From positions 1 through 20,975 of the IMG/VR virus record IMGVR_UViG_3300034104_003606: a DNA stretch of 20,975 bases, one strand, 5' to 3'. The notes below the pieces were generated by a model that was given only the letters and a program-made list of their open reading frames with translations, was not told the DNA's origin and did not search any database. The position numbers were made by a program, and so were the translations under genes. How positions within the stretch are numbered: position 1 is the first letter of the stretch; every line of letters starts with the position of its first letter. Of this stretch, positions 11,897 to 18,999 are shown piece after piece. The stretch is from a virus.

Positions 11897-12944
11897 TTCG
11901 CTGGTGGCAAAGGGCAACACCGGAGCCGGCACGGACGCGCTTGCGGGCCGTCAGACGGGCGGCGGGTTTGTGGGCGCGGTCATGCTGACTGATGCCACTG
12001 GGGCCGAGGTGGACGGGGCGAATCCTGTTCCGGTCGAGGTCCAGAACCCCGCACTGCAGACCATCGCAGACAGGACGCTAGCGCCGGGGCAGGCAGTGAT
12101 GGCTTCGTCGTCCCCGGTCGTGATTGCCTCGAATCAGTCTGCGATTCCTGTCGCCCTGCCGAACATGACGACGGCGAACTATTCGCAGGCGGGCGCAATA
12201 TCGATCAATACCGACCTGATCGTTTTGGACTGCCAAGGTCTGGAGGGCGTTTCGATCCAGTGCGTCAGCATGGGCACGTCCGGGGTTGTGACTCCGGCAT
12301 GGTCGAATGACGGGGCAACCTACGTAGCGGCCACGATCATGACCCCTGCGGGGGCCGCGGCCACCACATTCAACGCCGCCGGGCTTTGGACAACCCCTGT
12401 GCTCGCGCGATTCCTCCGACTGCGGCTGACCACTGCGGCGACCGCGGGGACAACTTCGCTGCAGGTTCGCGGCGCAGTTCAGGCGTCCAATTACCCTGTT
12501 GCGGCCCAGCCGATCAGCGGGACTGTTTCGATTTCTGGCGCTCCCACCCTTGGGGCGGGGTCTAACCTTGCCGCAGACTTCGGCCTGCAGGCGAGAGCAA
12601 ACGCGACAGGCGCGGCGGCGGTCGCCAAGGTTGCCAGCGCAGCAAGCACCAACGCGACGAGCGTCAAGGCTTCCGCGGGGCGCGTCCTTGGCTGGCAGCT
12701 GACAAACACGACGGCCGCGGTCAAAGTTGTGCGTCTTTACAACCTCGCCTCAGCGCCGACGGTTGGGACATCGGTTCCGGTTTACAATATCGTGTTGCCG
12801 GCGAATGCAAGCATTAGTGCATCATTCCCGGTTGGGATTGGCCATGCGGCAGGAATCTCATACGCGATCACCAACGCGATTGCAGACCTTGACGCGACCG
12901 CGGTATCCGCTAACGACGTAATCGGAGCGATTTACTACGCATGA
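11886..12944 (+). CDS. Beta-rich virion protein, putative head decoration/fibre
   Basis: A 352-residue protein rich in Ala, Thr, Ser and Val, with few charges. After an N-terminal GNTGAGTDALAG turn it has a segment (NPVPVEVQNPA at about 46-56), then a beta-sandwich-like domain (about 95-200, with ARFLRLRLTTAATAGTTSLQV). A C-terminal domain (about 255-352) ends with YNIVLPANASISASFP...GAIYYA. Such proteins occur as head decoration or capsid fibre proteins in several phages. In P22 the scaffold gene directly follows the portal, so this gene is extra in the order. The surface role is inferred from composition and position. Confidence 0.6.
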   Translation: MALDSLVAKGNTGAGTDALAGRQTGGGFVGAVMLTDATGAEVDGANPVPVEVQNPALQTIADRTLAPGQAVMASSSPVVIASNQSAIPVALPNMTTANYSQAGAISINTDLIVLDCQGLEGVSIQCVSMGTSGVVTPAWSNDGATYVAATIMTPAGAAATTFNAAGLWTTPVLARFLRLRLTTAATAGTTSLQVRGAVQASNYPVAAQPISGTVSISGAPTLGAGSNLAADFGLQARANATGAAAVAKVASAASTNATSVKASAGRVLGWQLTNTTAAVKVVRLYNLASAPTVGTSVPVYNIVLPANASISASFPVGIGHAAGISYAITNAIADLDATAVSANDVIGAIYYA

Positions 12945-13321
12945 TTACGCTTTGGCTCGCAACCGGCTTGCTGAGTGGCGAAGAACAGCCCGCGACTCAG
13001 ATTGTGGGCGGCTGGGGGCTTGGTGTTCGCAGGAAAAAGGTATCGAAAGCGGTTAAGGAGGAGGCCGAGCGTCAAGCGGCCGAGGCCTTGGCCGCATTTG
13101 AGGAGCAAGAGCGACAGCAGTACCTAGCCCGGCTGGATGAGTTGCTGAAAATGCAGCCGATTCCGGCCGATATGGACGCAAGATTGATCGCCCTGACTGC
13201 GCAAAACGCGGTCAGGGCCCTGATCGAAGAACTTGCAGCAGAGTTTGACCGTTACATGGCGCGTCTTGAGTTCGAGAGAGACGAAGAAGAAGCGGTGATT
13301 TTCCTGTTGCTCGCAGCGTGA
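12941..13321 (+). CDS. Charged helical hypothetical protein between portal and scaffold
   Basis: A 126-residue protein, ATG overlapping the previous stop by 4 bp. A short hydrophobic N-terminal part (LWLATGLLSG) precedes GWGLGVRRKK, then a long Glu/Ala/Gln-rich helix (residues 35-70) and a second helix (about 80-120) ending hydrophobic (VIFLLLAA). It looks like a small coiled-coil assembly factor or minor head component. It is not recognised. The next 46 bp hold the two hairpins of the scaffold leader. Confidence 0.6.
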   Translation: MITLWLATGLLSGEEQPATQIVGGWGLGVRRKKVSKAVKEEAERQAAEALAAFEEQERQQYLARLDELLKMQPIPADMDARLIALTAQNAVRALIEELAAEFDRYMARLEFERDEEEAVIFLLLAA

Positions 13322-13326
13322 CCGAA

Positions 13327-13363
13327 CCGGACGGCTTCCGGGCTAAATCATCCTTGGAGGATG
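13327..13363 (+). promoter_or_regulatory. Scaffold leader hairpins, second one holding the Shine-Dalgarno
   Basis: Hairpin I is CCGGA-CGGCT-TCCGG (13327-13341). Hairpin II is CATCC-TTGGA-GGATG (13349-13363); its loop and 3' stem contain the ribosome binding site GGAGG (13356-13360) for the scaffold ATG at 13368. Folding of hairpin II would reduce ribosome access. P22 scaffold synthesis is known to be autoregulated after transcription, so this leader is a sensible place for such control. That link is inference. Confidence 0.45.
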
Positions 13364-13367
13364 CGCA

Positions 13368-14138
13368 ATGAGTGGTATCGAAAACGCCGAAAATGGCGCA
13401 GTGGTCGAAAAAACCGAGGCTCCGGCACCGGTAAGTTCCGACGCGACCGCGGAGCAGACTCAGGACCAGAAGGAACGCGACGATAAAGGTCGCTTCGTCC
13501 CTCAAGAGCGAGTCAATGAAATCACCCGTGCCCGGCGGCAAGCCGAGCGCGAGCGCGACGAGTTGCGTCAGCAGCTTGAATTCATGCGGAGTCAAACCCC
13601 GCAGCCCCAGCAACAGGCCGGAATCCCTGATCCGTCAGAACTTGGGTGGGATTTGCAGCAGTGGGGCAAGGCACTGACGGAAAACGTATCGCGCACCGCC
13701 TACGAACAAGCGCAGGCGCAGATTAGGCAAGAGCAGCAGCAGGCATATGAAGCGCAGTTGCTACAGCAGTTTGAGGCCCGGGAACAGGCCTTTGCGTCTC
13801 AAAGCCCGGGCTATTTCGACCGCGTCCAGTCCCTTATGGGGACCGTAAATTTTAATCCAGCTGTTGGCGAGATTTTGGCGACATCCGATCACGGACCCGC
13901 CGTTTTGGATTATCTCGCTCAGCACTTGGACGAAGCGGATCGCATTTCTCGACTGCCGCCGCATATGGCCGCTGCACAGATCGGGCGCATCGAGGCGAAA
14001 GTCTCCGCGCCGAAAACCAAACCCGTATCCAACGCCCCCGCGCCGGTTCCGACGCTTGGCGGTGGAGCGAGGTCAACTAAACCCGTTGGCGAAATGACCT
14101 ATGAAGAATACAAGGCATATCGCCAACAGAGCAATTGA
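13368..14138 (+). CDS. Scaffolding protein
   Basis: A 256-residue, very hydrophilic, Gln/Glu/Arg-rich helical protein just upstream of the coat gene, as in P22 gene 8 (303 residues). The N-terminus is acidic and disordered, then KGRFVPQERVNEITRARRQA starts a long coiled coil with many Gln repeats (to about residue 145). A Pro-rich linker (around 210-235) leads to a short C-terminal helix (MTYEEYKAYRQ), which would contact coat protein. It should direct coat assembly into proheads and leave before DNA fills the head. Strong GGAGG before the start, but in a hairpin. The call rests on gene position and composition more than on sequence match. Confidence 0.85.
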   Translation: MSGIENAENGAVVEKTEAPAPVSSDATAEQTQDQKERDDKGRFVPQERVNEITRARRQAERERDELRQQLEFMRSQTPQPQQQAGIPDPSELGWDLQQWGKALTENVSRTAYEQAQAQIRQEQQQAYEAQLLQQFEAREQAFASQSPGYFDRVQSLMGTVNFNPAVGEILATSDHGPAVLDYLAQHLDEADRISRLPPHMAAAQIGRIEAKVSAPKTKPVSNAPAPVPTLGGGARSTKPVGEMTYEEYKAYRQQSN

Positions 14139-14148
14139 GGACTGAGAA

Positions 14149-15360
14149 ATGCCGAATTCACTTATCACCCCTAGCATCATTGCCAAGGAAACGCTCATGC
14201 AGGTTGAAAACAACCTTGTCATGGGCAAGCTGGTTCACCGCGAGTACAAGGACGAATTTGTCAAGGTTGGCTCTACAGTCAACGTCAGGAAGCCTGTGCG
14301 ATTTGTCGCATCTGATGGCGCGACCCGCGTTAATCAGGACGTGCAGGAAGCCAACACTCCGTTCACCATCGACAAGCGCAAGCATGTGTCGTGGAAGTTC
14401 AGCACTCACGACCTGACGATGACAATTGAGGAGTACAGCGAGCGGTATATCCGTCCCGCTGCAATCGCGCTTGCTAACCAGATCGACGCGGATTTGTGTG
14501 CGCTTTACCGCGGCATCTTTCACTATGTCGGTACCGCCGGGACGACTCCGGCAACGTATGCGCAGATCGGCGCCCCTAGCGTTCGGCTGGATAATGCCGC
14601 GGTTCCTGCGGAGGATCGCCGCTTGGTGCTCAATCCGGAAGGCGCCTTCAATGTCTCGGACATGTTGAAGTCGCTTTATAACCCGGAGCTTGTCAAGGGC
14701 GCCATTCGCGGCCGGTCCATGGGCCCTATCGCGAACATGGATACCTACATGGACCAGAACATCCGTAGGCACACTGTCGGAACGTGGGGCACAACTCCGC
14801 TTGTTAACGGTGCGTCGCAAAGCGTGACCTATGCGAACGCTTCGCACGCCTACGGCAGCACGTCGCAGACGTTGAATATTGATGGCCTTACCGTCACGAC
14901 TGGAACATGCCTTTCGGGCGATCGGTTCACCATCGCAGGCGTCTTTGCCGTCAACCCGGTAAGCAAGGAAGCCCTCGCGACGCTGCAGGAGTTTGTTGTG
15001 CAGGCAGACGCGACGGCGAACGGAAGCGGGCAGGCTGCAATTACGATCTCTCCCGCAATCATCACTTCCGGCCCGTTCCAGACGGTGAGCGCCGCCCCTG
15101 CGGATAATGCGGCGATCACTCGCGTCTCCAGCAATTACGTTGCGAACCTTGCGTTTCACAAAAACGCCTTCGGTCTTGTTACGTGCCCGCTGGAGCTTCC
15201 GGACGGTGCGGCGTTCAAGGCGAGAGAAACGCACAACGGCTATTCCGTGCGCGTCGTGAAGGATTACGACATTGACACGGATGAGGACATCATCCGAATT
15301 GACACGCTTTATGGTGTCAAGACGCTTTATCCCGAGCTTGCTGCGATTCTTATGGGCTGA
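14149..15360 (+). CDS. Major capsid protein (P22 coat family)
   Basis: A 403-residue protein, slightly shorter than P22 coat gp5 (430). The N-terminal arm MPNSLITPSIIAKETLMQ and the following LVHREYKDEFVKVGSTVNVRKP are characteristic of the P22-type coat family, with an HK97 fold. A loop/domain rich in Thr, Ala and Ser at about residues 220-340 occupies the position of the P22 I-domain (telokin-like insertion). The C-terminus ends YGVKTLYPELAAILMG. It forms the icosahedral shell and interacts with the upstream scaffold protein. RBS GAGGA precedes the ATG. The opposite strand has a 532-codon open frame, which I regard as an artefact of GC-rich codon use. Confidence 0.95.
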   Translation: MPNSLITPSIIAKETLMQVENNLVMGKLVHREYKDEFVKVGSTVNVRKPVRFVASDGATRVNQDVQEANTPFTIDKRKHVSWKFSTHDLTMTIEEYSERYIRPAAIALANQIDADLCALYRGIFHYVGTAGTTPATYAQIGAPSVRLDNAAVPAEDRRLVLNPEGAFNVSDMLKSLYNPELVKGAIRGRSMGPIANMDTYMDQNIRRHTVGTWGTTPLVNGASQSVTYANASHAYGSTSQTLNIDGLTVTTGTCLSGDRFTIAGVFAVNPVSKEALATLQEFVVQADATANGSGQAAITISPAIITSGPFQTVSAAPADNAAITRVSSNYVANLAFHKNAFGLVTCPLELPDGAAFKARETHNGYSVRVVKDYDIDTDEDIIRIDTLYGVKTLYPELAAILMG

Positions 15361-15369
15361 TGAAAAACG

Positions 15370-15404
15370 GGAGGGGAGGTTAGCGCCTCCCCTCCTCCGG
15401 AGGC
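15370..15404 (+). promoter_or_regulatory. Coat/gp4 intergenic hairpin with alternative pairing to the SD
   Basis: GGAGGGGAGG (15370-15379) pairs perfectly with CCTCCCCTCC (15386-15395) around a 6-nt loop, a 10-bp stem starting 10 nt after the coat stop. There is no T tract, so it is not a classical terminator; it could stabilise coat mRNA or attenuate. An alternative 6-bp hairpin, GCCTCC (15385-15390) with GGAGGC (15399-15404), would bury the ribosome binding site GGAGG of the next gene. The two folds exclude each other. Confidence 0.55.
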
Positions 15405-15408
15405 AGGA

Positions 15409-15789
15409 ATGATCGCAAGCGAAATCACGACACAATCGCTCCGAGTCCTTGGCGTGATTGCCATTGGTGAAACGGCGAGGGCCGAGGACTCGGCGACTGC
15501 GCTTGAGTACTTGAATGACATGCTGGCGGAATGGCACGTTGACGAGGTGGGGCTGCCCGAGTACAGCGCGGAAACGCTTTCCAGCGAGTTGAATATCGGG
15601 AGGGAGGACAAGACTGCAATTGCACTGCAGCTTGCCGTGCGCCTTGCCCCAGAGTACGGGATGACGCTCGGCCTCGACGTGCTGTCGCGTGCCGAATCTT
15701 CCATGGAGGCGTTGCGCAAGCGGTATTTCGCGATTGCTCCGGCAGACTACGGGCACCTTCCCGGAGTCCGAAACGGTTGTAGTGAATGA
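15409..15789 (+). CDS. P22 gp4-like head-tail adaptor
   Basis: A 126-residue protein after coat, in the position of P22 gene 4 (166 residues). Recognisable pattern: ASEITTQSLRVLGVIAIGE (3-21), ATALEYLNDMLAEW (30-43), then DKTAIALQLAVRLAPEYG (67-84) and a final RYFAIAPADYG. P22 gp4 binds below the portal ring and provides the site for gp10, closing the head after packaging. The shorter length means the C-terminal extension of P22 gp4 is missing or replaced. Its SD lies in the alternative hairpin above. Its stop overlaps the next ATG by 4 bp. Confidence 0.88.
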   Translation: MIASEITTQSLRVLGVIAIGETARAEDSATALEYLNDMLAEWHVDEVGLPEYSAETLSSELNIGREDKTAIALQLAVRLAPEYGMTLGLDVLSRAESSMEALRKRYFAIAPADYGHLPGVRNGCSE

Positions 15790-17186
15790 AAACGAACTTT
15801 CTAGGCCCTGCGTACAAAGCGCGGTCCCTAAAGCTATCGGCGCAAACGCGGGTTAACCTGCTGTTTGAGCCGCCGGCCCCCGGATCGGCCGGAGACGGAA
15901 TGCTATTCCAGCGTCCGGGCAGGGTGCTATGGGCGACTGTAGGCGATGGCCCGCTGCGCGGGGGGCGCGTGTTTTCCGGCTTCGGCTGGATTGTTTCAGG
16001 GAGCCAGCTTTTTAGAGTTGACGCATCTGGGAATTCTACGCTTGTCGGGACGGTTCCCGGAAGCGGCCGAGTGACGATCGAGGCAAACGACACTCAAGTC
16101 GTGGTGATGCATTCCGAAGGCTGGAATGTCGTCACGCTCGCGACGCTCGCATACGCGGCGGTCCCCGACTCTCCGACAACTGCCCAAGGGTGCTACTTGG
16201 GAACGCGGATTTTCTTCCCGAACAGTAACGGCACGTATGGATGGACCGAAGTGGGGCAGGCGGCGACGCTAGACGCTCTGAACTTTGCATCTGCAGAGTC
16301 GAGGACCGACCCTGTGATTGCCTGCTACAGTGATAAGCGTGAGCTTTTGGTGTTTGGAAGCGAGTCTGCGGAGTGGTACTTGGAGACAGGCGACCCGGAT
16401 CAGCCAGTGCAAAGAACATCCGTGTCTGAGTACGGGCTAGCGGCCAAATACTCGATTGCCTCCGAAGACAACACGGTTTTCTACCTGGGGTGGAACGAAA
16501 ACGGCGACCCAAGGGTGTTTAAAATCGTGGGCAGCGCGCCTGTCAGCGTGTCTGACTTCGCGATTGAAAGCGACATTGCGAAGTACGGAAACGTATCGGA
16601 AGCTTACGGATTCACATACCACTATGACGGCCACCCTGTTTATGTCCTGACTATCCCGGACGGGGTGACTTGGGTGTATGACATCGCGACTCAGCAGTGG
16701 TCCCAGTTCGCAGACTGGGATGATGGCGACCTTAAGCCGTGGTCTGCGCTATTTCATCTGAAATTAGGCGGCAGCCATATCGTCGCGGACACGACTACAA
16801 ACAAGCTTTTCAGGCTTGACAAAGGCACTTTTTCAGATGGCGGGAATCCGCTATACTGGGAGCGTGCTTTTACGCATATCGAGGCGGAGGGCGTGAATAT
16901 CAGGTTCAACGCGCTGCAATTGTTCGCAGAAATGGGCGTCGGGCTTGACGGTAGTCCGCTCGTTGGCGCCGATCCGGTTGTTGCGCTTCGGTGGTCAGAT
17001 GATGGCGGGCTCTCTTTCCCCAGTTACCGAGAACTAAAACTGGGCAAAATCGGCGAGCATCGCAACCGCGCGATAACTTCACGCCTCGGCATGTCTCGCC
17101 ATCGTGTTTTCAAGCTTTCCGGGACTGACCCGGTGCCTGTCCGGCTGTTTGGCGTTTCACTGGATGCGGAGGCCTTGACTAAATGA
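15786..17186 (+). CDS. P22 gp10-like packaged DNA stabilization protein
   Basis: 466 residues, close to P22 gp10 (472). The N-terminal GPAYKARSLKLSAQTRVNLL is the family start. The middle has repeated beta blades, with LVFGSESAEWYLETGDPDQP near 188-207, RTSVSEYGLAAKYSI, and VTWVYDIATQQWSQF near 293-307. The C-terminal part has LRWSDDGGLSFPSYRELKLG. In P22 gp10 forms a hexameric tail hub that stabilises packaged DNA and carries the tailspikes and needle. Starts by a 4-bp overlap with the gp4-like gene, as expected for a coupled tail-assembly unit. Confidence 0.92.
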   Translation: MKTNFLGPAYKARSLKLSAQTRVNLLFEPPAPGSAGDGMLFQRPGRVLWATVGDGPLRGGRVFSGFGWIVSGSQLFRVDASGNSTLVGTVPGSGRVTIEANDTQVVVMHSEGWNVVTLATLAYAAVPDSPTTAQGCYLGTRIFFPNSNGTYGWTEVGQAATLDALNFASAESRTDPVIACYSDKRELLVFGSESAEWYLETGDPDQPVQRTSVSEYGLAAKYSIASEDNTVFYLGWNENGDPRVFKIVGSAPVSVSDFAIESDIAKYGNVSEAYGFTYHYDGHPVYVLTIPDGVTWVYDIATQQWSQFADWDDGDLKPWSALFHLKLGGSHIVADTTTNKLFRLDKGTFSDGGNPLYWERAFTHIEAEGVNIRFNALQLFAEMGVGLDGSPLVGADPVVALRWSDDGGLSFPSYRELKLGKIGEHRNRAITSRLGMSRHRVFKLSGTDPVPVRLFGVSLDAEALTK

Positions 17187-17770
17187 GCAGCGCGAGCCCA
17201 TCTGCCAAGCGCGACATGCTGAATGCCTTGTCAATCGATACGATGAAGCTGCATAGCGGCTACCCCGGCCTGACGGGCGCGAACGAAGTTTCCGGTGGGT
17301 CTCCGGCGTACGCAGCGAAAGCGTGCAGCTTCGCCTTTTCTTCGGCTGGAGAGCCCCGGGCGCTTTCCGGCTCCGTAGTTTTTGATGTTCCTGCGGTCTC
17401 GGTTCTTTGGGCCTCCATCTGGACCGGATCAACAATCCGTTTTATTGCCCCGACCGGCGGTGACCCCGTCGAGTTTTCGGCGGACCTGACTGCAAACACG
17501 ATCAAGGTTCCCGCGCATGGGTATGCCAACAATGACACAGTTGTTTTCTTCTCATCCTCTCCGCCTTCTCCGCTGGTAGCCGGGACGATTTATTACGTGG
17601 TCAACGCGACTACGGATGATTTTCAGGTGTCCGCGACATCCGGAGGGGGTGCGATCAATATCACGACCAATGCGTCCCCTGATTGTCTGGTGTCGAAGAT
17701 CGCGCCCCGCGTGTACGCAGCGCAGGATACGCATACAGTCGGCTCCTACACCTTCGGGCTCCCTTACTGA
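17183..17770 (+). CDS. Phage tail/fibre-associated structural protein with an inserted beta module
   Basis: A 195-residue protein, ATG overlapping the gp10-like stop by 4 bp. The segment YPGLTGANEVSGGSPAYAAK (27-46) and VVFDVPAVSVLWASIW (65-80) belong to a widespread small phage tail-fibre/adaptor type. Residues about 101-165 (NTIKVPAHGYANNDTVVFF, then GTIYYVVNATTDDFQVSATS) match a beta-sandwich module found in many phage virion proteins. The C-terminal VYAAQDTHTVGSYTFG completes the first domain. So it appears to be a two-part protein with a module inserted. It is not a P22 gene; a virion role is inferred from its place after gp10. Confidence 0.7.
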   Translation: MSSASPSAKRDMLNALSIDTMKLHSGYPGLTGANEVSGGSPAYAAKACSFAFSSAGEPRALSGSVVFDVPAVSVLWASIWTGSTIRFIAPTGGDPVEFSADLTANTIKVPAHGYANNDTVVFFSSSPPSPLVAGTIYYVVNATTDDFQVSATSGGGAINITTNASPDCLVSKIAPRVYAAQDTHTVGSYTFGLPY

Positions 17771-18147
17771 TGGCGACGGACAATTACATTGCGAGAGTCG
17801 GAACCGCGGCGACCGCTGGCACCGCGAATTGGGCGACGAGGCCGGCGCGCAAGGGGCTAACGGGCTGGCTTCCGCCCAGGAATACGCCCATGGCTCCCGG
17901 GCTTCCCCCGATGGGCAGAGAATACAGGATGGCGCTTGAAACGCTGTTTCAGCGGATCGGCGGCATCCTAGACGCATCCGTCCCCGAAGTCGCGGGGTCA
18001 GTCTCATTAGTGCAGACGGCCGTTCTTGAGGCGCAAGCGGCTGCGACAGCGGCGCAGGCGGTCGCCAGCGCAAACACGCTATCGATCGATGCGATTCGAG
18101 AAGTGGCGATTAACAATAACCTTGACGGGTCGGAAAACATCCCGTGA
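17770..18147 (+). CDS. Small coiled-coil structural protein at the needle position
   Basis: A 125-residue protein. The ATG at 17770 overlaps the preceding TGA by one base (TGATG); an upstream in-frame start (17683) lies inside the previous gene. The N-terminal half is Pro/Gly-rich (TGWLPPRNTPMAPGLPPMG), the C-terminal half is an Ala/Gln/Val-rich helix (about residues 68-110) that suggests an oligomeric coiled coil. In P22 the tail needle gene 26 (233 residues, trimeric coiled coil) lies at this point; this protein is half that size and has no recognisable needle sequence. It could be a short plug or needle analogue, or unrelated. Confidence 0.55.
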   Translation: MATDNYIARVGTAATAGTANWATRPARKGLTGWLPPRNTPMAPGLPPMGREYRMALETLFQRIGGILDASVPEVAGSVSLVQTAVLEAQAAATAAQAVASANTLSIDAIREVAINNNLDGSENIP

Positions 18148-18159
18148 GGAGAATTATCT

Positions 18160-18999
18160 ATGTCGTGGGGTAATTGGATTGGCGCAGCCGCATCCATCGG
18201 CTCCGCATACCTTGGCTATCGCGGCGCACAAAGCGCCGGGCAGGGTGCGACGCAGGCCGCGCAGCAGTCGAACGATCTGATGTGGCGGATGTATCAGCAG
18301 GACCAGCAGCGCCAGCAGCCGTTTTATAACACTTCTGTTGCTGCTGACCGGCAGGTTGCTGCGCTTCTAGGCTTGGGCAACACCACGCCGACTAACAGCC
18401 AGTATTACGATAGGGCCGAGGATGGGACGCCGATCATGCGGGCCGACATGGCCAATGATCCGCGCTATCGGCAGGCTTGGGATAACCTGCTAAGAGAGCA
18501 TCAAAATCAGTGGAGAACTGGCTATTGGAGCGGTTCGGACCCGAACTGGATTCAAGGCCGATTAGAGGGGACGCTAGGCCGGATTCAGCCTCAGCAACAG
18601 CAGCAGGGCGGGGAATTGGATTGGCTGCGGAATCTTCCGGGCTATCAGTTCGCCTTGGATCAGGGGCAGCGGTCGGTTGAATCAAGCGCGGCGGCCCGCG
18701 GCGGGCTAAACAGCGGTTCGACCTTGAAAGCCTTGACCCGCTACGGGCAAGGCATGGCCGATCAGCAGTACCGCTCGCACCTTTCGGACCTGATGCAACT
18801 GTCAGGCCGTGGGCAGGCTCAGGCTACGCAGATGGGCAGTCAAGGCATGCAGTATGCTTCCGGCATGGGCGCGAATCTGCAGAACGCTGCCCAGCAGCGC
18901 GCGCAATCGACCTATGATTCAAATGCAGCCATCCAGAACGGGCTGCAAAACGCTTGGTATTTCTACAATCGTTCGCAGGGCATGAGGGGCGGGCCATGA
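18160..18999 (+). CDS. DNA ejection/transfer protein, Gln-rich
   Basis: 279 residues with SD AGGAG before the ATG. The N-terminus has a Gly/Ala-rich hydrophobic helix (WIGAAASIGSAYLGYRGAQS) followed by a Gln/Asp-rich coiled coil (QQSNDLMWRMYQQDQQRQQ). This is the usual build of phage DNA-transfer (ejection) proteins analogous to P22 gp7, which leave the virion with the DNA and help form a channel through the envelope. The rest is Gln/Gly/Ala/Ser-rich with an LPGYQFALDQGQRSVESSAA motif (about 168-187) common to this class. Neighbour of the SLT-domain protein, with 4-bp overlap. Confidence 0.8.
   Translation: MSWGNWIGAAASIGSAYLGYRGAQSAGQGATQAAQQSNDLMWRMYQQDQQRQQPFYNTSVAADRQVAALLGLGNTTPTNSQYYDRAEDGTPIMRADMANDPRYRQAWDNLLREHQNQWRTGYWSGSDPNWIQGRLEGTLGRIQPQQQQQGGELDWLRNLPGYQFALDQGQRSVESSAAARGGLNSGSTLKALTRYGQGMADQQYRSHLSDLMQLSGRGQAQATQMGSQGMQYASGMGANLQNAAQQRAQSTYDSNAAIQNGLQNAWYFYNRSQGMRGGP

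Noticed and set aside
14158-15756. 532-codon open frame on the - strand
   Set aside because: It is exactly antisense to the coat and gp4-like genes, has shadow-type composition (rich in Arg, His, Cys) and no family pattern. GC-rich third positions of the coat gene keep it open.
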